Origin: Streptomyces lydicus
GTDB taxonomy: Bacteria > Actinomycetota > Actinomycetes > Streptomycetales > Streptomycetaceae
DNA length: 64,000 nt
NCBI RefSeq assembly: GCF_001729485.1
Contig: NZ_CP017157.1
Span: 496,001 to 560,000, forward strand
Direction of reading: 5' to 3'
The notes beneath the pieces were generated by a model that saw only the letters and a list, made by a program, of their open reading frames with translations, was not told where the DNA came from and ran no database searches. This document shows, one piece after another, positions 49,097-58,957 of this stretch (position 1 is the first letter of the stretch; every line of letters begins with the position of its first letter). The position numbers and the translations under genes were made by a program.

Positions 49097-49240
49097 CGGC
49101 CGAGGCCGTCCGGCGGTCGCCCGCCCACCGGCACACGCAAAACCGACGGGCAGCTGTCCGTCGGGCGGGGAAGGCAGGGGAGAGCCGCGCTCCCGGCGTC
49201 GCACCGATACGCAGGAACGTTTCTGCAAAAGGTGTACTTG

Positions 49241-49573
49241 TCAGGCGCCCGCAGCGCCCGGATGACCGGTCATGGAGGTCGCGGGGATCAGCCGGTGGCG
49301 GGCCCGGCCCATGAGCTCCTCGCGCTCGTCCTCCGTCAGGCCGCCCCAGACCCCGTAGGGCTCGCGAACGGCCAGTGCATGCGCCGCGCACTCGGCCCGC
49401 ACGGGGCAGCGCATGCATACCTCCTTCGCCGATGTCTCACGCGCGCTGCGGGCCGCTCCTCGCTCGCCCTCGGGATGGAAGAAGAGGGAGCTGTCGACGC
49501 CGCGACAGGCGGCCAGCAGCTGCCAGTCCCAGAGGTCTGCGTTCGGGCCCGGGAGGCGGGAGAAATCTGCCAT
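49241..49573 (-). CDS. whiD: WhiB-family iron-sulfur regulator WhiD
   Basis: WhiD is a 4Fe-4S WhiB-like protein needed for late sporulation in Streptomyces. The ATG at 49573 gives 110 residues starting MADFSRLPGPNADLWDWQLL. Cysteines 23, 53, 56 and 62 match the cluster ligands, followed by the signature GVWGGLTEDEREEL. Apart from the tail, it matches my recollection of S. coelicolor WhiD closely. The adjacent divergent bldM gene supports the assignment. An earlier in-frame ATG at 49627 is not supported. Confidence 0.95.
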   Translation of the reverse strand: MADFSRLPGPNADLWDWQLLAACRGVDSSLFFHPEGERGAARSARETSAKEVCMRCPVRAECAAHALAVREPYGVWGGLTEDEREELMGRARHRLIPATSMTGHPGAAGA

Positions 49574-49622
49574 TGCTTGTCCCCTCGAAGCGATGCTGAT
49601 TCGGGCTCGGTGCCAACGACCG

Positions 49623-49647
49623 TACATCTACTGTCTAAGTAGATGTA
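49623..49647. promoter_or_regulatory. Perfect dyad upstream of whiD
   Basis: TACATCTAC at 49623-49631 pairs with GTAGATGTA at 49639-49647 around TGTCTAA, in an AT-rich stretch 50-74 bases before the whiD ATG. It could be a regulator site or an RNA hairpin in the whiD leader. Confidence 0.45.
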
Positions 49648-49649
49648 AA

Positions 49650-49675
49650 TATGACTCATTGCGAATCTAGTCATA
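49650..49675. promoter_or_regulatory. Second dyad between whiD and bldM
   Basis: TATGACT at 49650-49656 and AGTCATA at 49669-49675 form a 7-bp inverted repeat with a 12-base spacer, beside the dyad at 49623. It lies about 77-102 bases upstream of the whiD start. A protein-binding site is plausible by symmetry alone. Confidence 0.4.
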
Positions 49676-49801
49676 GTCAACGCGAAAATGGAAGAAAGAG
49701 AGCCAAATAGGGCATAGGGTGCACGCGCGGATGCCGGTCGCCCGACGAGTCGTCTGCGTATCCGGCTCCTCACGGAGCGTGCTGAATACGGTCAGCGAAG
49801 C

Positions 49802-49829
49802 CGTAACTCTTTCGAGTGACCGTCGTTGA
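49802..49829 (+). promoter_or_regulatory. bldM promoter of sigma-BldN type
   Basis: CGTAAC at 49802-49807, 16 bases, then CGTTGA at 49824-49829 is an exact match to the -35/-10 pattern described for bldMp1 in S. coelicolor, which is read by the ECF sigma factor BldN. The implied leader to the bldM ATG is about 120 bases. Confidence 0.85.
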
Positions 49830-49955
49830 GTGTGCGGAGGCGATTGGCGGAGGTAGCCCTCGGGCAGGTGTCCGAGGCGGCCGTCAATCGCACAGGTGAC
49901 GATATGTACCAGCCTGGAGGCTCAAGGTGACGCGCATCAGCTGCGGAGGGCGGTC

Positions 49956-50567
49956 ATGACTTCCGTCCTCGTCTGCGACGACTCCCCGCTTGCCCGAGAG
50001 GCGCTCCGTCGGGCGGTTGCGACCGTGCCCGGCGTCGAGCGTGTGACGACCGCGGCCAACGGCGAGGAAGTCCTCCGCCGCTGGGGCGCAGATCGTTCGG
50101 ACCTGATTCTGATGGACGTACGGATGCCCGGTCTCGGCGGTGTCGAGACCGTGCGCCGGCTGCTGTCCGCGGACCCGGGCGCCCGGATCATCATGCTCAC
50201 GGTGGCCGAGGACCTCGACGGCGTCGCGCTCGCGGTCGCCGCCGGCGCCCGCGGCTATCTGCACAAGGACGCCTCGCGTGCCGAGCTGCGGGCGACGGTG
50301 ACCCAGGCGCTCGCGGACCCGACGTGGCGGCTCGCCCCGCGCCGGCTGCGGTCCGCCGAGATGGGCGCCGCCCCGACGCTCACGGCGCGCGAGATCCAGG
50401 TGCTGGAGGGCATGAGTCACGGCCGCTCCAACGCCGAGATCGGCCGTGAGCTGTTCCTGTCGGAGGACACCGTCAAGACCCACGCCCGGCGCCTCTTCAA
50501 GAAACTCGGCGCCTCGGACCGGGCGCATGCGGTGGCGCTCGGCTTCCGCTGGGGACTGGTCCGCTAG
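49956..50567 (+). CDS. bldM: Orphan response regulator BldM
   Basis: BldM controls aerial-hypha and spore genes, alone or with WhiI. The 203 residues start MTSVLVCDDSPLAREALRRA. A receiver domain carries Asp8, Asp9, Asp54 (ILMDVRMPG), Thr82 and Lys104, and is followed by a LuxR-type HTH (LTAREIQVLEGMSHGRSNAE, about 145-200). No sensor kinase gene is adjacent, consistent with an orphan regulator. GGAGGG lies at 49945-49950. It is divergent from whiD and preceded by a sigma-BldN promoter. Confidence 0.97.
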   Translation: MTSVLVCDDSPLAREALRRAVATVPGVERVTTAANGEEVLRRWGADRSDLILMDVRMPGLGGVETVRRLLSADPGARIIMLTVAEDLDGVALAVAAGARGYLHKDASRAELRATVTQALADPTWRLAPRRLRSAEMGAAPTLTAREIQVLEGMSHGRSNAEIGRELFLSEDTVKTHARRLFKKLGASDRAHAVALGFRWGLVR

Positions 50568-50603
50568 GCGTTGTGACGTGCATCGATGCGGGGGAGTGAA
50601 GAT

Positions 50604-50629
50604 CCCCGCCCGCCCTGCGGCGGGCGGGG
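50604..50629 (+). terminator. Terminator after bldM
   Basis: CCCCGCCCGCC at 50604-50614 pairs perfectly with GGCGGGCGGGG at 50619-50629 around CTGC, 36 bases after the bldM stop. There is no U tract. It separates bldM from the sigma-factor gene. Confidence 0.65.
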
Positions 50630-50846
50630 CGCCATGGCGCCCCGCAACCGCCCGCGTACGGCGGCGGTCCGATTCGCCGCGCGGTGCCGCATCCTTGGAG
50701 GTATGGAGTTCCTCGGGGACGGGTCGGTCGGGCACGAGGGGAGGGCGCAGGAGATGACAGCCGGCGCACCTGCCGCGCATAACGCTTCAGTGCACAAGTA
50801 CGGACCTGATGCCGCGGATCGTGCGGCGCCAAGGCACCATGGTCCG

Positions 50847-51422
50847 ATGCGTGAGGACGGGAAGCAGGAGATCGGCGCTCTCGTCGCACGCGCAGTCGAG
50901 GGGGACCAGCGGGCCACCCATGACCTGCTGGCCCATGTACATCCGCTCGCCCTGCGCTACTGCCGTACCCGTCTGTCGAGGCTGCCGGGTGATGCCCGGC
51001 ACTTCGTCGAGGACCTGGCGCAGGAGGTGTGTGTCGCGGTGCTCTGCGCGCTGCCGCGCTACCGCGACACCGGCAAGCCCTTCGAGGCGTTCGTCTTCGC
51101 CATCGCCGGCCACAAGGTCGCCGATCTGCAGCGCGCCGCGATGCGGCACCCGGGCAGCACGGCCGTGCCGTCCGACGAGATGCCCGAGCAGCCCGACGAC
51201 TCGCTCGGCCCCGAGGAGCGGGCGCTGCTGAGCAGCGACGCCGAGTGGGCCAAGAAGCTGCTGGCGAACCTGCCGGAGAACCAGCGCGAGCTGGTCCTGC
51301 TGCGGGTCGCCGTCGGGCTGACGGCCGAGGAGACCGGGCAGATGCTGGGGATGTCGCCCGGTGCGGTCCGGGTCGCCCAGCACCGCGCGCTCAGCCGGCT
51401 GCGGGCGCTCGCCGAGCAGTAA
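50847..51422 (+). CDS. ECF sigma factor, SigD/ShbA type
   Basis: The 191 residues show sigma region 2 ([20 protein letters not shown], then [20 protein letters not shown]) and region 4 ([20 protein letters not shown], then [20 protein letters not shown]). Context beside whiD/bldM and guaB and the sequence pattern fit M. tuberculosis SigD and Streptomyces ShbA, which governs hrdB. No anti-sigma gene is adjacent. The start is uncertain: ATG 50847 here, or ATG 50754 behind GAGGG, adding 31 residues. Confidence 0.9.
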   Translation: MREDGKQEIGALVARAVEGDQRATHDLLAHVHPLALRYCRTRLSRLPGDARHFVEDLAQEVCVAVLCALPRYRDTGKPFEAFVFAIAGHKVADLQRAAMRHPGSTAVPSDEMPEQPDDSLGPEERALLSSDAEWAKKLLANLPENQRELVLLRVAVGLTAEETGQMLGMSPGAVRVAQHRALSRLRALAEQ

Positions 51423-51493
51423 CGGCGGGCTTCACGGACGGCCGGAAATCGCCGTACGAATCCACAAGTGACGAGGCCCTCATCGCTCGTGGA

Positions 51494-51521
51494 TTGGGAC
51501 ACTTCTCCAGGCCGTTAGCAT
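51494..51521 (+). promoter_or_regulatory. Possible guaB promoter
   Basis: TTGGGA at 51494-51499 and TAGCAT at 51516-51521, 16 bases apart, lie 40 bases upstream of the guaB ATG. Both elements resemble vegetative promoter hexamers but are not perfect. Confidence 0.4.
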
Positions 51522-51536
51522 GGGAGTCCGCGCTGA

Positions 51537-53063
<1,527 letters not shown>

Positions 53064-53105
53064 GCGCCGCTCCTCTGGACACGCCCTAGCACGGCCCTAC
53101 CGTGG

Positions 53106-53134
53106 AGCCCGCGGCCGCACCCCGGCCGCGGGCT
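53106..53134 (+). terminator. Terminator after guaB
   Basis: AGCCCGCGGCCG at 53106-53117 pairs perfectly with CGGCCGCGGGCT at 53123-53134 around CACCC, followed by TCGG. It lies between guaB and guaB3. Confidence 0.65.
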
Positions 53135-53185
53135 TCGGTGTGTCGGGGATACTGGAACCGCAGACGTAGAGGAAAGGCCACACAC

Positions 53186-54301
53186 GTGACTGAGATCGAG
53201 ATCGGGCGCGGCAAGCGCGGCCGCCGGGCATATTCATTCGACGACATCGCCGTCGTACCCAGTCGCCGCACCCGCGACCCGAAGGAGGTCTCGATCGCCT
53301 GGCAGATCGACGCCTACCGTTTCGAGCTGCCGTTCCTGGCCGCTCCCATGGACTCGGTGGTCTCCCCGCAGACCGCGATCCGCATCGGTGAGCTGGGCGG
53401 TCTGGGCGTCCTCAACCTCGAGGGTCTGTGGACCCGCTACGAGGACCCGGAGCCGCTGCTCGCCGAGATCGCCGAGCTGGACGAGGCCGCCGCCACCCGC
53501 CGGCTGCAGGAGATCTACGCGGCCCCGATCAAGGAAGAGCTGATCGGGCAGCGCATCAAGGAGGTGCGCGACGCGGGTGTGGTCACCGCTGCGGCGCTGT
53601 CGCCGCAGCGTACGGCGCAGTTCTCCAAGGCCGTCGTGGACGCCGGTGTCGACATCTTCGTGATCCGCGGGACGACGGTCTCGGCCGAGCACGTGTCGTC
53701 GGCGGCCGAGCCGCTGAACCTCAAGCAGTTCATCTACGAGCTGGACGTCCCCGTGATCGTGGGCGGCTGCGCCACGTACACCGCGGCGCTGCACCTGATG
53801 CGGACCGGCGCGGCCGGTGTGCTGGTCGGCTTCGGCGGCGGCGCGGCACACACCACCCGCAACGTCCTGGGCATCCAGGTCCCGATGGCGACCGCGGTCG
53901 CCGACGTCGCGGCCGCCCGTCGGGACTACATGGACGAGTCCGGCGGCCGGTACGTGCACGTCATCGCCGACGGCGGCGTGGGCTGGTCGGGCGACCTGCC
54001 GAAGGCGATCGCCTGCGGTGCGGACGCGGTGATGATGGGTTCCCCGCTGGCCCGCGCGACGGACGCGCCGGGCCGTGGCCACCACTGGGGCATGGAGGCG
54101 GTCCACGAGGACGTGCCGCGCGGCAAGCGGATGGACCTGGGTGCGGTCGGCACGACCGAGGAGGTGCTGCTCGGGCCCTCGACGACGCCCGACGGCTCGA
54201 TGAACTTCTTCGGCGCGCTGCGCAGGGCGATGGCGACGACCGGGTACTCGGAGCTGAAGGAGTTCCAGCGGGTCGAGGTGACGGTGGCGCCGCGGCGCTA
54301 G
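53186..54301 (+). CDS. guaB3: GuaB-related protein GuaB3 lacking the catalytic cysteine
   Basis: This 371-residue IMPDH-family protein has the barrel but no CBS domains. It starts with GTG (MTEIEIGRGKRGRRAYSFDD) after GGAAAGG. Conserved parts include PFLAAPMDSVVSPQTAIRIG and VIADGGVGWSGDLPKAIACG. Where IMPDH has GPGSICTTR, this reads GGGAAHTTR, with His222 in place of the nucleophile. Some GuaB3 proteins are reported to act on GMP rather than IMP; that may not apply here. The start at 53186 is the family N terminus. Confidence 0.92.
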   Translation: MTEIEIGRGKRGRRAYSFDDIAVVPSRRTRDPKEVSIAWQIDAYRFELPFLAAPMDSVVSPQTAIRIGELGGLGVLNLEGLWTRYEDPEPLLAEIAELDEAAATRRLQEIYAAPIKEELIGQRIKEVRDAGVVTAAALSPQRTAQFSKAVVDAGVDIFVIRGTTVSAEHVSSAAEPLNLKQFIYELDVPVIVGGCATYTAALHLMRTGAAGVLVGFGGGAAHTTRNVLGIQVPMATAVADVAAARRDYMDESGGRYVHVIADGGVGWSGDLPKAIACGADAVMMGSPLARATDAPGRGHHWGMEAVHEDVPRGKRMDLGAVGTTEEVLLGPSTTPDGSMNFFGALRRAMATTGYSELKEFQRVEVTVAPRR

Positions 54302-54323
54302 TCCCTCCCCTTCCGTAGACCGC

Positions 54324-54355
54324 AAGCCCGGCCGCGTCACCACGCGGCCGGGCTT
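54324..54355. terminator. Bidirectional terminator after guaB3
   Basis: AAGCCCGGCCGCGT at 54324-54337 pairs perfectly with ACGCGGCCGGGCTT at 54342-54355 around CACC. It sits between convergent genes and can act in both directions. Confidence 0.7.
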
Positions 54356-54374
54356 CGTGTCTTCGGGCCTCCGG

Positions 54375-55610
54375 TCACAGGCGGTGGGCGGCGCCGGTGG
54401 GGGTGGCTCCTCGGGTGTCCAGGAGGAGCTGCGCCTTGACCGACAGGCCCTGGAGGTCGTAGGTGCGGTGGGCCTGGAGGAGCAGGGTGAGGTCCGCGTC
54501 GGCGGCGGCTTCGTAGAGGGAGTCGGCGCGGGGGACGGGGCGGTCCAGGACGGTCCAGCGCGGGACGTAGGGGTCGTGGTAGGTGACGTGCGCGCCGAGT
54601 TCCCGCAGCCGGGAGGCGATCTCCCAGGCGGGGGAGCCCGCCTGGTCGCCGACGTCCGGCTTGTAGGTGACGCCGAGCAGCAGGACGCGGGCGCCGCGGG
54701 CGGACTTGCCGTGCTCGTTCAGGAGCGTGGCGCAGCGCTGGATGACGTAGCGGGGCATGCGGTCGTTGACCTCTTGCGCCCACTCCACCATGCGCAGCGG
54801 GTGTTCCGGTGAACGCCCTTTGTAGGCAAGGTGGTTGGGGTCGACGGGGGCGGCGTGGCCGCCGACTCCGGGGCCGGGGCGGAAGGACTGGAATCCGAAG
54901 GGCTTGGTCTCGGCGCAGCGGATGACGTCCCACAGGTCGACGCCGATGTCGTGGCAGAAGACCGCCATCTCGTTCATGAGGGCGATGTTGATGTGCCGGT
55001 AGTTGGTTTCCAGGAGCTTGGCGGTCTCCGCCTCGCGGGGGCCGCGGGCGCGTACGACCTTGTCGGTGAGGCGGCCGTAGAAGGCGGCGGCGGCTTCGGT
55101 GCAGGCGGGGGTGAGGCCGCCGATGACCTTCGGGGTGTTGGCGTAGTGGTGGGTGCGGTTGCCCGGGTCGTGGCGGGCGGGGGAGCAGGCGAGGTGGAAG
55201 TCGCGGCCGGCGGTGAGGCCGGAGCCGTCCTCCAGCAGGGGGCGCAGGAATTCCTCGGTGGTGCCCGGGTAGGCGGTGGATTCGAGGATGACCGTGGTGT
55301 GCGGGCGCAGATGGGTGGCGAGGGTGCGCGCGGCGTCGGCGACGGCGGTGAGGTCGAGAGAGCGGTCCTGGCCGAGCGGGGTGGGTGCGCAGATGACGGC
55401 GGTACGGACCCGGCCCAGCGCGGCGGGGTCGGTGGTGGTGCGGAAGCCCGCCGACAGCAGCCGGCGGAGTTCGGTGGCGGACAGCGGCCCGTCGGTGCCG
55501 GCGGGCGGGGCGGGGTCGTAGCCGAGGGTGGTGAAACCGGCGGTGGTGGCGGCCTGGGCGAGGGGGAGGCCGAGGTGACCGAGTCCGATGACGGCGAGAT
55601 CTGCGGGCAT
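54375..55610 (-). CDS. Nucleotide-sugar dehydrogenase homologue without catalytic Cys and Glu
   Basis: The 411 residues follow the UDP-glucose/UDP-ManNAc dehydrogenase layout: N-terminal NAD fold (MPADLAVIGLGHLGLPLAQA), central dimer helix (ETAKLLETNYRHINIALMNE) and C-terminal NDP-binding domain (LLLGVTYKPDVGDQAGSPAW). Active members have SPE and GGHC; here these read SPAR (Ala145) and GGHAAPVDP (Ala253). Lys198, Asn203 and Asp257 are kept. Oxidation of the sugar is therefore doubtful. The start is 55610; 55658 is an alternative. It diverges from glpD. Confidence 0.88.
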   Translation of the reverse strand: MPADLAVIGLGHLGLPLAQAATTAGFTTLGYDPAPPAGTDGPLSATELRRLLSAGFRTTTDPAALGRVRTAVICAPTPLGQDRSLDLTAVADAARTLATHLRPHTTVILESTAYPGTTEEFLRPLLEDGSGLTAGRDFHLACSPARHDPGNRTHHYANTPKVIGGLTPACTEAAAAFYGRLTDKVVRARGPREAETAKLLETNYRHINIALMNEMAVFCHDIGVDLWDVIRCAETKPFGFQSFRPGPGVGGHAAPVDPNHLAYKGRSPEHPLRMVEWAQEVNDRMPRYVIQRCATLLNEHGKSARGARVLLLGVTYKPDVGDQAGSPAWEIASRLRELGAHVTYHDPYVPRWTVLDRPVPRADSLYEAAADADLTLLLQAHRTYDLQGLSVKAQLLLDTRGATPTGAAHRL

Positions 55611-55824
55611 GCTGCGGCCGTCCTTCCCGAGCGACTGCGCGTGACGCGAAGAGTGCATAAGTAGACTAAGCGGATATTTGGCCCAGAATAGGGATTGGTG
55701 GATCAAGGTCGCCGGGTGTTGCCCCCGTGAGTGAAGGGTGGATGGCGGCTCTTGGCGCGGTCAGAATCGACGGACGGGGCATGGCCCCCGATCACAGTGG
55801 CCCCGACAGCAGCGGGAGGCAGCG

Positions 55825-57531
55825 GTGAAGACAGCGATACTGGGACCGGCGCAACGGGCGGAGGCACTCGCCCGAATGGCGGAGCGGGAGCTGGACGTCC
55901 TCGTGGTCGGCAGCGGGGTCGTCGGGGCGGGGACCGCTCTGGACGCGGCGACCCGGGGACTGTCCACGGGGCTGGTGGAGGCGCGGGACTGGGCCTCGGG
56001 CACGTCCAGCCGGTCGAGCAAGCTCATCCACGGCGGTCTGCGGTATCTGGAGATGCTGGACTTCGCGCTGGTGCGCGAGGCCCTCAAGGAGCGCGGGCTG
56101 CTGCTGCAGCGGCTGGCGCCGCATCTGGTCAAGCCGGTGCCGTTTCTCTATCCGCTCCAGCACAAGGGCTGGGAGCGCTGGTACGCGGGATCGGGCGTGG
56201 CGCTGTACGACGGCATGTCGGTGTCGTCGGGGCACGGCCGCGGGCTGCCCGTCCACCGGCACCTCTCGCACAAACGGGCGCTGCAGGTGGCGCCCTGCCT
56301 GAAGAAGGACGCGCTGGTGGGCGCGTTGCAGTACTACGACGCGCAGATGGACGACGCGCGGTACGTCGCCACCCTCGTACGGACCGCGGCCGCCTATGGC
56401 GCCCAGGTCGCCAACCGGGCCCGGGTGGTGGGTTTTCTGCGCGAGGGCGAGCGGGTGGTCGGCGCGCGGGTGGAGGACGTCGAGGGCGGCACCGAGTACG
56501 AGATCCGGGCGCAGCAGATCGTCAACGCCACCGGGGTGTGGACGGACGACACCCAGGCGCTGATCGGTGAGCGCGGGCAGTTCCACGTCCGCGCGTCCAA
56601 GGGGATCCACCTGGTCGTCCCCAAGGACCGGATCCATTCGACGACCGGGCTGATCCTGCGGACCGAGAAGAGCGTGCTCTTCGTCATCCCGTGGGGGCGG
56701 CACTGGATCGTCGGGACGACCGACACCGACTGGGATCTGGACAAGGCACACCCGGCGGCGTCCAGCGCGGACATCGACTATCTGCTCGGCCATGTCAACG
56801 AGGTGCTGGCGACCCCGTTGACCAGGGACGACGTCGAGGGCGTGTACGCCGGGCTGCGGCCGCTGCTGGCGGGGGAGTCGGACGCCACCAGCAAGCTGTC
56901 GCGGGAGCACACCGTGGCGCATCCGGTGCCGGGCCTGGTGGTCGTCGCCGGCGGCAAGTACACGACGTACCGGGTCATGGCCAAGGACGCGGTGGACGAG
57001 GCGGTGCACGGGCTCGACCGGCGGGTCGCGGAGTGCGTGACGGAGGACGTGCCGCTCGTCGGGGCCGAGGGCTACAAGGCGCTGTGGAACGCGCGGGCCC
57101 GGATCGCGGCGCGCACCGGCCTGCACGTGGCGCGGATCGAGCACCTGCTGAACCGCTACGGCTCGCTGGCCGAGGAGCTGCTGGAACTGGTGGTGGCCGA
57201 TCCCTCGCTGGGCGAACCGCTGGCGGCCGCCGACGACTACCTGCGCGCGGAGGCGGTCTACGCCTGCACGCACGAGGGCGCGCGCCATCTCGACGACGTG
57301 CTGACCCGCCGTACGCGGATCTCGATCGAGACCTTCGACCGGGGCACCCGCAGCGCCCGTGAGGTCGCCGAACTGATGGCGCCCGCGCTGGGCTGGGACG
57401 ACGCCCAGATCGAGAAGGAGATCACGCACTACCAGAAGCGGGTGGAGGCGGAGCGCGAATCGCAGCGGCAGCCGGACGACCTGACGGCGGACGCGGCCCG
57501 GCTCGGCGCCCCGGACATCGTGCCGCTCTAG
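55825..57531 (+). CDS. glpD: Aerobic glycerol-3-phosphate dehydrogenase
   Basis: GlpD oxidises glycerol-3-phosphate to dihydroxyacetone phosphate at the membrane, using FAD. The 568 residues start with GTG, decided by GGGAGG at 55814-55819. The FAD fold DVLVVGSGVVGAGTALDAAT, the family motif GTSSRSSKLIHGGLRYLE and the C-terminal domain with YACTHEGARHLDDVLTRRTR are present. The gap to the divergent dehydrogenase (55611-55824) includes a short AT-rich stretch near 55660-55700. Confidence 0.96.
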   Translation: MKTAILGPAQRAEALARMAERELDVLVVGSGVVGAGTALDAATRGLSTGLVEARDWASGTSSRSSKLIHGGLRYLEMLDFALVREALKERGLLLQRLAPHLVKPVPFLYPLQHKGWERWYAGSGVALYDGMSVSSGHGRGLPVHRHLSHKRALQVAPCLKKDALVGALQYYDAQMDDARYVATLVRTAAAYGAQVANRARVVGFLREGERVVGARVEDVEGGTEYEIRAQQIVNATGVWTDDTQALIGERGQFHVRASKGIHLVVPKDRIHSTTGLILRTEKSVLFVIPWGRHWIVGTTDTDWDLDKAHPAASSADIDYLLGHVNEVLATPLTRDDVEGVYAGLRPLLAGESDATSKLSREHTVAHPVPGLVVVAGGKYTTYRVMAKDAVDEAVHGLDRRVAECVTEDVPLVGAEGYKALWNARARIAARTGLHVARIEHLLNRYGSLAEELLELVVADPSLGEPLAAADDYLRAEAVYACTHEGARHLDDVLTRRTRISIETFDRGTRSAREVAELMAPALGWDDAQIEKEITHYQKRVEAERESQRQPDDLTADAARLGAPDIVPL

Positions 57532-57589
57532 GGGCCGGAGGGTGTGCCGGGCCCCGCTCCCCGGTCCGGTCTGATCCGAACGACAGCCC

Positions 57590-58768
57590 CTAGGCGTGCG
57601 GTGCCGGGCAGAACTCCGCGGTCAGGACGTCCGTGCCGTGTGCCCGGTCGGCCGCGTCGGTGTTGACGCGGTAGCTGACGACGTGCCGGCCGTCGGCGCT
57701 GCCCGCGGTCTGCGCGAAGGAGCCGTTGATGTCGCCGTTGTGGCCCCAGACCGTGACGCCGCAGGGCAGTTCCGTCGCGTACAGGCCGAGGCCGTAGGTG
57801 CCGCCGGTGCGCTTCTCGCTGCGTATCTCGGCCATCTGGCGCGGCGGCAGGAACGCGCCGGCGAGCAGCGCGGAGAAGAAGCGGTTGAGGTCGCCGAGGG
57901 TGGTGACCATCTCGCCGGCCGCCCCGGCCCGGCTGGGGTCCAGGGACGTGGCGTCCACCCGCCGGTCGCCGATGCGGGAGTACGCGCGGCCGTGCGGCGC
58001 CGGCAGCGTCGGATCGGTGCCGGGGAAGGAGGTGTCGTCGAGCCCGGCGGGGACGAGGATGCGGCGGCGGATCTCGGTGGCGTACGGGTGGCCGGTCACC
58101 GCTTTGATGATCATGCCGAGCACCAGATAGTTGGTGTTGGAGTAGCTGTAGCGGGCGCCCGGGGCCGCGACCGGCGGGTGGCCGAGCGCGATCCGCAGCA
58201 GCTCGGCCGGGGTGTAGCGGTCGTAGCGGTGGGCGCCGAAGCCCTTGCCGTACAGCTGCCGGGAGAGCCGGCGGTCGTCGGTGTAGTTGAACAAGCCGCT
58301 CGTGTGGTCCAGCAGCTGGCGCACCGTCACCTTGCGCAGGTCGGCGCCGTCGCCGGTGGCCGGTACGCCCGGGGGGAGGTGCGCGGCCGCGGTGCCGTCC
58401 AGGGCCAGCCGGCCCTCGGCGACCAGCTGGAGGACCACCGTCGCGACCAGGGTCTTGGTCAGGCTGCCGGCCCGGAAGTGGTCCCGTGCGCCCATCCTGC
58501 GGCCGCTGCGCAGGTCGGCGACGCCCACGGTGGCGAAGCGCGAGGCGCTGAAGCGGCCGTCGCGGGTGACGAGGGAGGCGGCGCCCGGCGCGCCGTCCTC
58601 GACCAGCCGGCGCAGTGCGGGCACGGTGGTGGCCGGTGGCCGCGTGACGGTGCCGACCGGCGGGACGCGGGCGGCGGACGGCGCGGTGGTGCAGGCCGTC
58701 AGGCTCGGGGCGGCGAGGGCGGCCAGCGCGACCGCCACGGCGACCGGCCGGTGCGAGCGCATCGTCAT
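57590..58768 (-). CDS. Serine hydrolase lipoprotein, beta-lactamase/D-alanyl-D-alanine carboxypeptidase family
   Basis: The 392 residues have a lipoprotein signal (VAVALAALAAPSLTAC, Cys26) and a class C beta-lactamase-like domain. SxxK is in AGSLTKTLVATVVLQL, the second motif is YSN in ARYSYSNTNYLVLGM, and HNG replaces KTG in TVWGHNGDINGSFAQ. The enzyme is likely anchored outside the membrane. Peptidase, esterase or transpeptidase activity cannot be chosen from sequence. It is convergent with glpD. Confidence 0.92.
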   Translation of the reverse strand: MTMRSHRPVAVAVALAALAAPSLTACTTAPSAARVPPVGTVTRPPATTVPALRRLVEDGAPGAASLVTRDGRFSASRFATVGVADLRSGRRMGARDHFRAGSLTKTLVATVVLQLVAEGRLALDGTAAAHLPPGVPATGDGADLRKVTVRQLLDHTSGLFNYTDDRRLSRQLYGKGFGAHRYDRYTPAELLRIALGHPPVAAPGARYSYSNTNYLVLGMIIKAVTGHPYATEIRRRILVPAGLDDTSFPGTDPTLPAPHGRAYSRIGDRRVDATSLDPSRAGAAGEMVTTLGDLNRFFSALLAGAFLPPRQMAEIRSEKRTGGTYGLGLYATELPCGVTVWGHNGDINGSFAQTAGSADGRHVVSYRVNTDAADRAHGTDVLTAEFCPAPHA

Positions 58769-58957
58769 CGGGACTCCCGTTCGTCGGGGCCATCATGACG
58801 GGCGGGCGGTGTCGTCCGGCACCGACCCGGGCCTTCCGCACGGCCGCGGATGAGAGAGAATGAAGGCTCTGCCAGGGTGGGTTGTCCGAGTTGGGACAGT
58901 TTGACGATCGATGAGACGTCACAACTGCCAACTCGGCTGGATTGCCGAGGGGATTCA

